A DNA stretch of 64,000 bases from positions 5,084,001 through 5,148,000 of the forward strand of contig CM073193.1 in assembly GCA_037042915.1 (NCBI GenBank), given 5' to 3'. Shown here piece by piece: positions 11,768 through 22,339 of this stretch (position 1 is the first letter of the stretch; every line of letters begins with the position of its first letter). Below the pieces are notes generated by a model. It ran no database searches. It was not told the DNA's origin and was given only the letters and a program-made list of their open reading frames with translations. This DNA comes from Auricularia sp. M13 (Eukaryota; Basidiomycota; Agaricomycetes; Auriculariales; Auriculariaceae). Position numbers and translations under genes: made by a program.

Positions 11768-11917
11768 ATGTCGCATGCATGCATTCGTTTGTTTATTGAT
11801 TGACTCCTCTCGGGATCGCTAGGGAACCGAGGAAGGGAATATGGCCTCATGTTCGTGCTGCGTGTAAAGCACGCCCTCACCCTATCCTAAGCCGCGCGAC
11901 CCTCGTAATATCAGGAG
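11671..11917 (+). repeat. direct duplication, copy 1
   Basis: This stretch recurs at 12775-12973 in the same orientation, starting with CAGCCCTCCCTTCTTTCCGC and ending around the CACGCCCTCACCCTATCCTA block, with scattered substitutions and small gaps. It covers the end of the coiled-coil gene and the upstream region of the IFI-like gene at 12033. Confidence 0.8.
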
Positions 11918-12032
11918 GGATTACTGGCCGGGAGGATACCAACCTGCCTACTTAAATAGCGCATAGTTGCGGCAAGCTGGGGAGCCAGACCTCGCCTTCA
12001 GTTTGCCACGGACTCTGCATCCCGCCCGTGCA

Positions 12033-12640
12033 ATGGCAAGCAACAACCAAAACAGCGGTGCTGCGGTGCTTCGTCGGTTCTGTGCTTCAAAACGCTGATA
12101 TATTTCTTAACGGCAGATGACAAGGTTGCCAAGACGGTCATGAAAGCAGTCGCCGTCGGAGCTGCAGTCACCGTTGCCGCGCCCGTCGCCGCGGCGGTCA
12201 TTCTCCCTATAGTCGGATTCGGCGCTGGGGGGATCATAGGCGGTGAGTCAGAGGTAATACCGAGTATCGCTCGCATTTCCTGAATTTCAACTGCAGGCTC
12301 TATCGCGGCCCTCTGGCAGTCGTGCATCGGCAACGTCGTGGCGGGCTCGGCATTCGCGCTGCTCCAGTCGGCCGGGGCTGCAGGCATTTCCGCAAGCACT
12401 GCCGTTGCTGCAGGGGGCATCGCTGCTGCGGGCACGGTCATTGCCAATAACAACGGCGGTGGCGGTGATGGCGGTGGCAGCGGCGTTGTAGTCGTCGTAG
12501 GTGACGACGGCGACGACGGCGACGACGACGGAGACGAAGACGGCGAAGGCGACGGCGAAGACAGTGCCGTGGAGAAGCCGCACAGTCCGGCGCCCGATAT
12601 CTCCCCTCATAACCCTGCTCCCGATGTCTCCCGAGCATGA
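12033..12640 (+). CDS. IFI6/IFI27-like small membrane protein, acidic tail
   Basis: Member of the interferon-inducible 6-16/IFI27 (ISG12) family by its motif. In animals these are small hydrophobic proteins of mitochondrial or ER membranes; their fungal role is not known. Exons 12033-12072, 12117-12242 and 12297-12640 give 169 residues. Residues about 16-55 are hydrophobic (VAVGAAVTVAAPVAAAVILP), and 56-105 hold the signature SIAALWQSCIGN followed by VAGSAFALLQSAGAAGIS. From about 109 there is a Gly/Asp/Glu-rich low-complexity tract, then a Pro-containing end. The first donor (GTCGGT) is weaker than the others, so exon 1 is the least sure part. A TATA-like TTAAATA lies about 80 nt upstream. 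It is the best preserved of the four family copies here. Confidence 0.75.
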
Positions 12641-12774
12641 GTGCATTGTGTAGGGTTCGCTCCATCCCATTTCTCCTGCGTACGCATCTTGTCAATCATG
12701 TCTTTCGGTACTTCGTTGTCAATGAGGACATTAAACACCTAACACAAAGCTCCCTTTACGCATAGCTCCTTCCC
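12641..12774. other. short spacer
   Basis: 3' flank of the IFI-like gene leading into the second copy of the direct duplication. No other feature seen. Confidence 0.5.
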
Positions 12775-12973
12775 GAGTCGCAGCCCTCCCTTCTTTCCGC
12801 CAGTCCCCATAGCGTCCCGTGAGACCTCGCAGCGACACGGCGAGATATCGTTTCTTTATCGACTCCTCTCGGGATTGCGAGGAAACCACGGAAGGGAAGA
12901 TGGCCTCATGTTCATACAGCATGTGAACCACGCCCTCACCCTATCCTAAGCCGTGCGCCCCTCGTGATATTAA
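12775..12973 (+). repeat. direct duplication, copy 2
   Basis: Second copy of 11671-11917, directly upstream of the IFI-like pseudogene. After GTGATATTA the sequence jumps to the equivalent of exon 2 of the 12033 gene, so the promoter-proximal part, exon 1 and intron 1 are missing from this unit. Confidence 0.8.
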
Positions 12974-13306
12974 TGAGAGAGTGTTAACGGCGCTGAAGGC
13001 ATTGGCCGTCGGCACCGCAGTGACCTTGTCAGCTCCAATTGTTGCGGGCGGCGCTCTCCACGCCATATGATTCGGCATCACAGACATCACAGCTCGTGAG
13101 TCTCGAATCGTCTCACTGTCAGAGTGCATTAACGTGCTTGGCTGACGGTGCACAGATTCGCTCGCGGCAGTCTGGCAGGCCTCGCTCGCCAACGTCGCCG
13201 CAGGTTCGATCTTCGCAACGCTCCAATCGGCCGGAGCAGCGGGGATTGGAGCAGTGACATCAACGGCGATGGGAGGCATCGCGGCGTTCGTGGCAGTCTT
13301 CATCTG
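12974..13306 (+). pseudogene. IFI6/27-like copy 2, 5'-deleted
   Basis: Aligns with exons 2 and 3 of the gene at 12033: LKALAVGTAVTLSAPIVAGG, then SLAAVWQASLANVAAGSIFA, TLQSAGAAGIG and a hydrophobic end at a stop at 13304-13306. The equivalent of exon 1 is lost, and an in-frame TGA occurs after LHAI (about 13068). It therefore looks like a pseudogene. The intron (donor GTGAGT near 13096, acceptor before 13157) is preserved, and the acidic tail of copy 1 is missing. Confidence 0.75.
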
Positions 13307-13861
13307 ACATAACGCCGGCGGCCGAAGGCAATCCGGAGAGTATTGGAGTTGCCTATAATTGTGTAGACGCTCTCTTCCTGTTCATTGATCTCTCACCTCA
13401 GTTCTTATCTCACCTTTGCGCGTCCCCTGCATCTTCCATCCGGTGTCAATCGTCCGCGCGTGGCTAAGTGACCCAGAGCTCAATGCAAGAAGACGGCCTC
13501 ATGTCTCAACGACCTAATTTTTCTCTAATCGTGTAAGACGGCATGGCCGGACCCTTCTCTTTCATTGACATCTCATCTCAGTTCCTATCTCACCTTCGCG
13601 CTTCCTTTGCATAAGTATTCCACCCGATGTCAATCTTCCGCGCGTTGCCAAGTGGCTCACATCTCATGTCTCAGCAGGAGGAGACAACAGCCCAGTTGAG
13701 TTGCGTCTCACCTCATTGAACCTGGTCTCTACATTCCGCAGCTGCCACGCCCTCTCCGCGCGCCGCAAACATCTAGACGTCTATAGAATGCAGAATCGCA
13801 CATATAGAAGCTGCATCTGCTCTCCTCCCGCACTCCACGCCAGCACGCTCATACTCTTGCA
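13307..13861 (+). repeat. non-coding, tandem duplicated about 145-bp unit
   Basis: No gene seen. Two diverged direct copies, about 13361-13505 and 13531-13676, share blocks such as CTCACCTCAGTTC, TATCTCACCTT, GGTGTCAATC and CATGTCTCA. Both are pyrimidine-rich. The last about 180 nt should be the promoter and leader of the small gene starting at 13862. Confidence 0.6.
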
Positions 13862-14130
13862 ATGGCCCACAAGTACACCACCGCCGAACAAGCCCGCATC
13901 GACGCCGTAGTCCGCCAGTGTGCGTCTTCTATCTCCATGCAGTAACTGACCCGCACTCAATGTTCAATGTGCGCCTCGCAGTGAGGCAGATCGGTTGGAA
14001 ACTCAAGATGTCTGTCGGCTTCGGGTTGGCAGTCGCCGCGGCGAACGGCTTCCAAATGCCTCTCCTGGCCGTCTGCGCCGTCGCGGGGCTCGCGTTCATC
14101 GCAATTGCCCGGGTCGACCTCCAGATATAA
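13862..14130 (+). CDS. small hydrophobic protein, unknown
   Basis: Two exons (13862-13919, 13982-14130) join with a GTGCGT donor and CGCAG acceptor to give 68 residues. The N-terminus is hydrophilic (MAHKYTTAEQARIDAVVRQ). It is followed by RQIGWKLKMSVGFGLAVAAA and a second hydrophobic stretch, LLAVCAVAGLAFIAIA, so one or two membrane helices are likely. No family recognised. It lies at the end of the IFI-like cluster and may belong to the same set of small membrane proteins, but the IFI signature is absent. Confidence 0.5.
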
Positions 14131-14453
14131 CTTGAATAAGCAAGTGCATAATATACAGTAGTCGATACTGTAAAATCCCCTGCTTACATGTATGCAGGTT
14201 GCGGCCTCAGCGTGTAATCTGACTGAGGGCGTCACGGTGCTCGAGAGTCTACTATGTATGGGTTTCTTATGTCAAACATTTCTATTCCCGCGTCAAGCGC
14301 GACGTCACATCCGAATCTGAACACAGAAAGGAACGAAGACATACTGTAGAGTACTTTCAAACGACGATGGATACAATTCACACTGAATCGCTAAATACAA
14401 ACACCGCCCCGCGCTCCTATGTATCTATCTAACCCCATCATCGGGGCAGCCAC
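14131..14453. other. convergent intergenic region, nothing recognised
   Basis: Lies between the small plus-strand gene and the 3' end of the RSC8/SWI3 gene. No motif or open frame of note. Confidence 0.5.
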
Positions 14454-16574
14454 CTAAGCGAGACTGCCCAAACTGCCGCCCTCGACGGGCCCCCCGCCCT
14501 CGCCGACATTCGCAGGCTGGACGTTACTCGCGCCCGCCCCCGCCGAACCTACACACGCGAAACCAGAGCATCAGGATTCAGCGCAAATGCAGAGACACAA
14601 CGACACGCACCACCCGCCCCGGCCGCAGAGAGCGGCAGCCCAAGCGCCCCGCGCGCCTTGCGCAACGCCACACGCTCCGCGACGAGCGCGACGCGCGCGC
14701 GCTCGAGCGACGCGCGCTCCTCCTCGAGCACGGCCTCGAGCTCGTCGAAGGCGTCCATTTTCAGCTCCAGTTTCCTGTCAACGTAGACGTTAGCACCGGT
14801 CCGCGCGACGCGAGTAAATGATGCAAAATAGACCACGGGAACGGCGAACCAGCCGGTAGCACCAGGGAAGAGAGCGAGGAGAGACAAGGACTCACTTCAG
14901 CGTCAAACTGACGAGCTTCCGCACGCCCGCAGCGACCTGCGCCTCCTCCGCGCCCGCAAGGCTCGCCGCACTGCGCGCGCTAGCCGCAAGCGCCAACCTC
15001 GCAGCAGTCGTAGGCGGGACACCCTTCCCTCCCGCACCCGCACCCGCATTCCCACTCCCATTCACCGCACCACTTTCACCTGCCTCCGCACTCCCACCCT
15101 CCGCACCGCCAACCTGCACACTGGTCCCCAACGCCGTCTTCGCCGCCTCAGCGGCGACAGCGGGGCCCACGGCGCCCGCGAGGAACGCGACGACGCTCAT
15201 GACGGGGTTGTCAGCCTTCTCGAACGGGATGCGCTGCGCGTAGCCCAGCGCGGCGCCCTCGCGGCCGAGGAAGGAGTCCTCGATGGGCAGCGAGACGAAT
15301 TGGCGGATGCACTGCTGCGCGGTGCGCGTGCCGACGTGCTCGGCGACGCGCGCCCAGTCGTCGTCATACATCTCCACGCCCTCGAGCAGCAGCAGCGTTT
15401 CGGCGTCGCTCCAGTCGCTGCCCGTGCCTAATCACCGCACAAATTCAGCGATAAGATGAGGGAGGTGGAGGGAAGGCAAAGCACGCACCGTCAAGATGCG
15501 CATTCCCGCCCGGGGCACCATGCGTGAGCTTGACAAAGTCGCCTGAGAACATCGTGCTCGGAAAGCGTCCGTCCGCATAACAGCTCGGGCAAATCTCGAT
15601 GCGCGCCTTCAAGCTATGGTAGCGCACTCTCGAGCAGTCGACGCCGCACGTGTCGCACGCCCAGCTGCGGCCGGCCGCGCCGGCGGCGCTGTCGGCGAGC
15701 GACGCGGCCTCGGTGGCGGAGAGCGGCTTGGAGGCCTTGGACGTCGTCTGGTAGAGCGACTGGCGCAGCTCGAGCGAGGCGGGCGTCTGTTGGTGATTTT
15801 GTTGGTTTTGCTGGGGCCGCGGGGCCGTGCCGGGGTTGAGGGTGGTCAGGACGCCCGGGGCGGAGGAGAGGCCGCGCGGGGTGTCTACGATGACGCGGAA
15901 GTGGCCTGTGAACGGCGGTGCGAGCGCTGACGGCCGTGTTTCCGGGTCAACCTTGAGTATTAATCCGTGAGTTAATATAGTAATATTTAGTTGAATAATA
16001 GACTTGCCTGATAATTTATAAGCCCCCATTGCTCAAGGAAAGCGTGTACGCGCATGATGGTGCAGACGTCGCCGGCGAGGTTGCGGCGGCAGGCGGTGAC
16101 GGTGAGATACTCGGTCGGGCGGAGGCGGTAGGTGTTGACCATAAAGTCGCGGTAGTCCTTGTATATGGCGGGGGTCTTGCTGCGGTTGCGGCCGTTGAAG
16201 AACTCGGGCAGGGCGCGGCGCTCGACGGCGTGGACGGTGCTCATGTCGAACCAGGCGGCGTAGCTCGGGATGACGACCTCGTGCGTCTGCGCCGCGAGGT
16301 ACCGCCGCGCCGTCTCCTCGAGCCGCGCGCGCGCCGCCTCCAGCAGCGCCGGGTTGTCGTCCTCGTCCGACTCGCTGCTGTCCGACTCGCCGCCGCCGGA
16401 CGTGTCGCCGCCCATCTCGACGTCGTCCCCGCCGCCGCCGCCGGACGGCCCGCCGAGGTTGCCGATGTCGCCGCCCAGGACGGGCTCCAGCTCGTGCCGC
16501 TTGCCCGCCGCCGTCGCGTACTCGACCGCGCGCACGCGCTCGTCGGCGCTGGGTGAGGCCTGCGGCGATGACAT
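14454..16574 (-). CDS. RSC8: SWIRM-ZZ-SANT chromatin-remodelling subunit (Rsc8/Swi3/Ssr2 type)
   Basis: Core subunit of SWI/SNF or RSC-type nucleosome remodelling complexes, nuclear. Five exons (16008-16574, 15489-15951, 14896-15427, 14614-14774, 14454-14548) join in phase to 605 residues. The order is an acidic Ser/Asp-rich N-terminus; a SWIRM domain at about 95-195 ([18 protein letters not shown] through [11 protein letters not shown]); a linker; a ZZ-type zinc finger (CDTCGVDC, then CPSCYADG); a SANT domain ([20 protein letters not shown] ... [19 protein letters not shown]); and a C-terminal helical segment with a Glu-rich coiled coil ([20 protein letters not shown]). The order SWIRM, ZZ, SANT, coil is that of Rsc8/Ssr2. 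Intron 1 (15952-16007) has a GC donor, CAG|GCAAGT. An in-frame ATG at 16601 is an alternative start. Confidence 0.92.
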
Positions 16575-16768
16575 CCGAAACGCGAAGAGAGGTTGCTTCA
16601 AACTCCGACCAACCGCGCCCGCCTTTCTCCCGCTCGTCGGCGCGCAACGACAAAATTTTCTGCTTAATTTTCACGCTCATTGCAGTCCCAATGTCCAATT
16701 TATTTGGGCGCTTTAACTAGGCGAGCGGCCGGCATTTTATAAGCTCTCAGCACACAGATGCCTGGGCT

Positions 16769-17161
16769 TTATAGCCCCAGCAGCCATCTCATACACGCCA
16801 CGACGACCCCCGCAACCTTCCCACTAGCAGCGAATCTGCGAACCCCCGCGGCCCCGAGCGACTGGAAAAAAGCGAACAACGATCCCTTCGCGACGTTTCC
16901 TATGCACGACTGCCACCACGCGGCGAAAGAACCTGCCGTTTTGCTCGCGTCAGTACTAACTTGATGGCAGCTGGACGGCTTGGACTCACCGAATACGACG
17001 CCGCCGCTGCCGAATCCCAGAACGCCGAGCACCACGCGGAGAAGTGCGGGCGTGAAGGTGAGCACCGTCTCCATGAGCAGCGCCAGTATGTTTACTGTTG
17101 GTTTGGGTTACTTTGTTGGAACGGAGAGAACTTGACTGCACATACGTATGAAGACCGCCAT
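16769..17161 (-). CDS. IFI6/IFI27-like small membrane protein, copy 4
   Basis: Three exons on the minus strand (17146-17161, 16990-17094, 16769-16932) give 94 residues in phase. The protein starts MAVFI, has a hydrophobic segment (LRVVLGVLGFGSGGVVFGSF) and then the family core AAWWQSCIGNVAKGSLFAFF with QSLGAAGV. The splice site inside the core (before SFAAWW) is at the same place as in the copies at 12033 and 12974, which supports common origin. It is separated from the other copies by the RSC8 gene and lies on the opposite strand. The very short first exon is the weakest part of the model. Confidence 0.65.
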
Positions 17162-17514
17162 CGTATGGCTGGCGATGGCAAAGTATGAGCGAGGTTAAGT
17201 TGAGGGCTTGGAGGGCGAGCTTCCGGTCGCCCCAGGGTCGCCCGCGTCTCAGCTATATGAGGGCCGCCCTCGTAATTACACATAGTAGGACGAAGCAGGG
17301 GCGATGACGTGGTACAGTATACAGAACTGACGATACGTGGACGTGAGGGTTTTTTCAGCCCCCCTGCAGCCTCTTTCTAGAGCCTGAGATGAGTCTATCG
17401 TCACTTGAACTGAACTTCAGGTCAGGGACGACATCTCGCGCCAGCCACAAAGTTCTATTACAGTCAGTGATCTGCAAGTGGAGCAACTGAGTCTCTACCA
17501 TTGACAGAGCGACG

Positions 17515-18105
17515 CAATTTAGTCTGAAAGCCAAATACGACCTCACGCTCATAGGGACGACCGGCACTCGCTACTCGATCAGCTCTCCCCGGGCTGGCCG
17601 TGTACCAGCACACCCGGCGCATCGAGCGCCTGACACTACAATATCCTGGCCGAAGCTCCCAGCTCTACCTCCCCGCGCTCCGCTCGCTGCAGGTTCTCAG
17701 TCTACCAGAGAGCGAATACTCGCGCGGGCAGCGATACGACCAGCAGCCCGGTGCTCTGGTCGCGCCGGCGTTACGCAGGCTCGATCTGGCGTGGCTGGCG
17801 CTGCGCATGCCGCTTAAGAAGGCCGACATACACTACATCTGTCAGAGGCTGCGCCGTCTTTCTGCACTCCACCGTTCCACCGCCGCCGATTCAGAAGTTG
17901 TGCTAGAGCGAGAGACAGTGACCATGGTCGGCCCGCCGAAGATTCAGAAGGAACATGAGACCAACACGCTCGCGGCGCTCGTGCAAGAGGTCGTGATTAT
18001 ACATCGCCCGATCTCACCTTGTCTACAGCGTGTTCGATGATCTCGCGAAGTTCTCTTCCATCGTAAAGTCTGCAAAGGAGACTACGAAGTTCCCTACCGA
18101 CCCTG
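17515..18105 (+). pseudogene. F-box family I relic (C-terminal part)
   Basis: Matches only the C-terminal third of the F-box protein encoded just downstream: KAKYDLTLIG (family AKDDLTLSAP), HTRRIERLTLQYPG, LYLPALRSLQVLSL, ALVAPALRRLDLAW and VQEVVIIHRP, then a short VFDDLAKF remnant. N-terminal and F-box parts are absent and the first block is out of frame with the rest. It ends about 145 nt before the start of the intact paralogue, suggesting a tandem duplication whose first copy decayed. Confidence 0.75.
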
Positions 18106-18249
18106 AAACTCTGGCTCAGATATCCTTGTCTTCGTCATCGGAGCCTAGCATGTCACAACGCTTCCGACTATCCGGATACTCGGTCTCTACGTAATGGGTG
18201 TGGTGGCGTTCAATTGAAAGGGGAGGAAGTCAAACACGTTCAAACAACC

Positions 18250-19908
18250 ATGATCTTAGCTCCGAACCACCGCGACGCGCTGCACGCAAACGTCCTTGGA
18301 ATCCTGCGAGGCTACGCCCATACATTGGACAGGTGCGTGTATGATGATGGGATGTACAGTACGGACGAATGGGCTAAATGGAGTGCCAGCACGCAGGATG
18401 TCGCGGACGCGATGTCCGCCGTTTTTGGCGTCGTCCACGAGGCGTGTGCGGACTTCAAGAATTCGTGGAACTGTCGCCCTCGCGCAGCATGGATCATGCG
18501 GCTCCCCGACGAGCTCCTCGCTGCAACATTCCATTTCATGGATTTCAAGCAACGGATGGTCGCGAGCCAGGTGTGTCGGGCGTGGCGTGCCACTGCATTG
18601 TCGGCTCGCACGCTCTGGACCGACATCATTTTGTATTATGACCGCAAAAGCGGCAACCCTTCGGCGCTTTGTTCACTGCTCATCCCGCGGAGCCACCCCG
18701 TACCGTTCCGACTCACCATCGTAATGGGGAATTATTACCAGGATCCGGGCCCTGACACCGTTGCCATCTTGAGGCGCAATATCTGGCGCTTGGAATCGTA
18801 CTCGGGCAACGGTCGTCTTGCATTGATGGCCGAGCTCGGCCAGTGTCGTGCTCCTGCCCTCATTTCCGTCAACTTTGGCTTTGGAGGCGGTGACGTGCTG
18901 CGCATCTCGAATCTTTGGGGTGGTGGGGGTTCCAGCCATCTCTACAGCATGAGGATAGGCAGCTTCAGCTTCGCATCGGACATTAGACCGTTCACCGCGC
19001 TCCAACATTTTTCCGGGCGCCTCACTCTCAACGGACGCGAGGCCATACACTTGTTTCAACTCTGCCCTCGACTTCTAACTCTCCGTCTTTCCAACGTGTT
19101 TGAAACGTCAGTGCTCCCATCTCCTCCTATTCCACCCTTTCTGCAGGAGGTTACGCTCGAAATGGCTTCGATCCATGGCTATGCGGGTGTACAGTCTCAG
19201 GATCCCAGTACTGCGCTCTCAGCTTGGAAAGGCTGGCGTCTCCGTTGCCTGAATCTGCTTGCAGTAGACACCATAGATCCGGGTGTGAGGCTGTTTACCA
19301 AAGCCTGTCGCGGCCCTTGGAGTCTCTTCGTTTCTGCCAAGGACGATTTGACACTCTCTGCCCCAGACGACGTCAGGTACACGATTTGCCTCACTCAGAC
19401 CGCATTTTACAATCCATTTCGCGCGCTGGCCATACATACAAGCAGGATCGAACGACTGGCCATCACCGCACCTTGTCTCCTAGGGATGCACTCCGCTAAG
19501 ATACACCTGCCGGCCCTTCACTCCCTGCAGATTTTATTTCGCAGAGAGTTCTCTGATCAGCAATGGCAATACATCTCGGCTTCTGCGAGCGGCATCGTTG
19601 CGCCGTTACTGGCGACGATGGACCTGATCTTGATACCGTTTCGCCCACACCTCGAGGCCGCTGCTCTGCGTTGTATTTGCCACCGGCTACCGCTTCACCT
19701 GCGCGAGTTGATCTCCTTCCACGCGACTATTTTACGACGGGTGACGTTGACGCTTGTCGGTGAGCAGCAGAGCGTGCCCAGCACCGATGACCTCGCCCCG
19801 CTGGCTCAGGAGGTCGCGCTGATACTTCGTCCTGATCTTTCCCCCGACGTGTTCGATGATTTGAGTATTTTCCCTGCCGACCCCAAATCTCTCTTGACTG
19901 ATGTATGA
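18250..19908 (+). CDS. F-box protein, family I (intact)
   Basis: Uninterrupted single-exon gene of 552 codons. ATG at 18250 is chosen because all relatives align from MIL..NHR. The F-box lies at about residues 88-130 (WIMRLPDELLAATFHFMDF, then SQVCRAWRATALSARTLWTD), so it is expected to bind Skp1 in an SCF ubiquitin ligase. The remainder is a leucine-rich region without regular repeats (for example IHLPALHSLQILF, ERLAITAP), the presumed substrate-recognition part. An Agaricomycete-type expanded family: this window also holds relics of it at 10145, 17515 and 50230 and a further copy at 62959. Substrate unknown. Confidence 0.88.
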   Translation: MILAPNHRDALHANVLGILRGYAHTLDRCVYDDGMYSTDEWAKWSASTQDVADAMSAVFGVVHEACADFKNSWNCRPRAAWIMRLPDELLAATFHFMDFKQRMVASQVCRAWRATALSARTLWTDIILYYDRKSGNPSALCSLLIPRSHPVPFRLTIVMGNYYQDPGPDTVAILRRNIWRLESYSGNGRLALMAELGQCRAPALISVNFGFGGGDVLRISNLWGGGGSSHLYSMRIGSFSFASDIRPFTALQHFSGRLTLNGREAIHLFQLCPRLLTLRLSNVFETSVLPSPPIPPFLQEVTLEMASIHGYAGVQSQDPSTALSAWKGWRLRCLNLLAVDTIDPGVRLFTKACRGPWSLFVSAKDDLTLSAPDDVRYTICLTQTAFYNPFRALAIHTSRIERLAITAPCLLGMHSAKIHLPALHSLQILFRREFSDQQWQYISASASGIVAPLLATMDLILIPFRPHLEAAALRCICHRLPLHLRELISFHATILRRVTLTLVGEQQSVPSTDDLAPLAQEVALILRPDLSPDVFDDLSIFPADPKSLLTDV

Positions 19909-20076
19909 GACGAGAATATGGTTCGCATTTGATTTGTACCTGTTACCCTCACAGTAAGTACTAAGTGCGGTACAACGTTGCGCCGGATGCGGAGGTCCGC
20001 CTCGGGAAGCGACGCCATTCCCACGCATCGACGCGCGGAGGTTGAACACAACTTGTCTTCCTCCGCTTCAGACCGC

Positions 20077-21524
20077 ATGTCGCTGCAGTTCCGAGTGCCA
20101 GACACGCTGCGCTCACCGCGCACTATCGGCGCATTGACCGCCGTCGCGTCGCTGGCTCTGCTCGCCCGGTCCGTGCTCGCATTCCGCCCGCCAAAGCCTC
20201 TGTCAGTCGCGCCTTCAATCAAAAACGCGCCGCCGCACGTATTGCTGCAGCAACTGCGCGAGCTCTATCCCGAGGATACATACCCCAATGGCGCGTACTT
20301 TCATACGCCCTGGGGCCAGGTGCGCCATTTGAAATGCGTCTCGCAATCACACCGTTGACAGGAATTGCGTGATTCTCAGGTTCGCTATTGGGTCGTTGGT
20401 GAAGGCGGTCCGAAGGTTAGCACGCAAATCCGAAAGGTACTCATACTCATTGTTGACGGAAGGTCGTCCTCATTCACGGCCTGAGCATCCCGTCACTCGT
20501 GTGGCGCCAGACGGTGCAAGGCCTCGTAAAACACGGGTACCAGGTACTCGTGTTCGGTACGAACTGCATTCCTACCGCCTGGGCACAACGGCCTTATCAT
20601 TTGTGATAATCTAACTCTCAGATCTGTTCGGACGCGGTTATACTGACGCGCCGGACGTACCATACACGCCGGTGCTTTACACGACACAGCTTGCGCTGCT
20701 TCTCCAGCACCTGAATTGGCCAAAGGCGCATATCGTTGGCTTATCTATGGTACGTACGCTGCTAGTCTAGACTCTAGTACTTGTCCAACACAGTGAACTC
20801 CGCGCAGGGCGGCGCTATCGCAACCGCGTTCGCCGCAGATTATCCCGAGCTGGTCGATGGTGGCATCGCGCTCATAGCGCCGGTCGGATTGATTGAGGTA
20901 TGGACACAGTGCATCGCTCGTAGCCATCTCAACAATCTGCAGCCAGAGGAACTAGGCTCCCGGATGGTGTTCTCATCTTCCCGCCTCGCGCAGACGTTAT
21001 TCCGTTCATCAATCGTCAAGGTCCGATACAACACTCCCTTGCGCGTCATCTTCTTTAACCTGTTCCCTCTAGTTATTCTACAACCCAGTGGCGAAAGCGC
21101 TTGCGAACACCGACGGTGTGAAGACGACCGACGCAGATACAGCTCTCGTCGAGCGCGTCGTCGCGTTGCAGTTGGCAGTCCTGCCCGGCTTCTCTGGCGC
21201 ACTGGCCTCCTAGCTGCGCGACGGCCCGTTGACGGGGCTAGAATGGGCGTACACGCGTGCCGCGGAAACGGGCGTCCGCGTCCTTCATATCCACGTGCGT
21301 ATATGTGCACGTCGAAGTTTCAGCCTCTCAAAAGACTTTCACGGTAGGGCGACGAAGACCGTGTTGTACCCTTCGAGAGCACAGCGCGCAAGATCAGTGC
21401 GCTCGTCCCACAGTCTGTGCTGGTTCCCATTGCTGGAGCTGGTCATGATGTGCCCTATGATGATCGCTATGCAGGACGGGTGGTAGACGAGTTGGACGCA
21501 TTTCTTCGAGAGTTGGTTATGTAA
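20077..21524 (+). pseudogene. alpha/beta hydrolase A (in-frame stop)
   Basis: Alpha/beta-hydrolase fold enzyme; substrate unknown. Eight exons: 20077-20319, 20380-20415, 20463-20556, 20622-20749, 20808-20897, 20943-21020, 21073-21294 and 21348-21524. An N-terminal membrane anchor or signal (ALTAVASLALLARSVLAF) is followed by the oxyanion-hole region VVLIHGLSIPSLVW, the nucleophile elbow GLSMGG, the acid region GDEDRVVP and the catalytic His in GAGHDVPYDD. All junctions are in phase, giving 355 residues. However, a TAG at 21211-21213 follows LASS-equivalent 'LAS', where the paralogue at 52231-53683 has TCG in ALASSLRDG. The stop removes the acid and His, so this copy is probably inactive, unless it is a sequencing error. 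It begins 168 nt downstream of the F-box gene. Confidence 0.82.
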
Positions 21525-21656
21525 CCGGCGCTAACACCACTCGGGCGCTCATCAGCAACACAATTGGGTAGACGGCGTGTGCTAAGTAACACAATTACAA
21601 TAGGAGACAACATTTTAAGCATTCGACATTGATTCCTACCTCCCTTGTGAGTCGGG

Positions 21657-22339
21657 TTAGGCACCGAATATCGCATTGCGTATTATACATATCGACGCCA
21701 ATGAAAATGACAGTCTCCAATGCTCAGCGGTTTGCTCTGCAGGACGCTTCGCAGTGTTCGGTGGGTTTTGGGCCACCTTCGCCGGAGCCGACACGCCAGA
21801 AGGACCCTTCGCGACGCCGCCATTCGTTCCCAAAGATACGCGCTTCATGGACGTCCCGTCAGGTTGCTTGGTCGGCTTTGGCTTCCGCTTCAGTGCTGGG
21901 ATCTGCTCCTGTCAGCATAACGCATCTCAGGAATGCCTATACGTACTGGAGTCTTATGTGTTGTGTACGATGCAAACGCGGACATAATTAGATGGTCCAC
22001 CCAGCGCCGCAGCTTGCAGGTAGCCTTATCCTGGCCGTCGCCAATGTGATTGCGAAGCACTTCGACGACTGCTTCCAAGCCCGAGCTCCGTTCCACGAAG
22101 AAAGCCATCGGGCCTGAGTCCAATTGACCGAAGCAGAGTGCGAGATGTAGATCCACAGCACCCTGAGCTGAACCCGTAGACTCGATGTCCCACTCTGCAG
22201 CTACGAAGCGCTGGAATTTGTAGACACGACTGTCGGTTGGAATGGCCTTCGGCAAATTTTGTAGAAGCAGGAGCAAGTAGTCCAGCTTGGAGCTGGTGTC
22301 GAGGGCATTAACAAAGTCCCTGGCCTGCGCATCCGCCAT
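21657..22339 (-). CDS. unknown two-exon protein
   Basis: Start MADAQARDFVNALDTSSK at 22339 (a further in-frame ATG lies at 22402). Exon 1 is 21947-22339 and exon 2 is 21657-21908, joined by a GTACGT donor and GACAG acceptor. The intron is only 38 nt, which is at the short limit. The result is about 214 residues: a helical, acidic N-terminal part with LDYLLLLLQNLPKAIP and EVLRNHIGDGQDKATCKLRR, then a Lys/Pro/Ala-rich tail. No family recognised. It converges with the hydrolase gene upstream. If the intron is not real, the first frame runs to about 21890. Confidence 0.4.
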
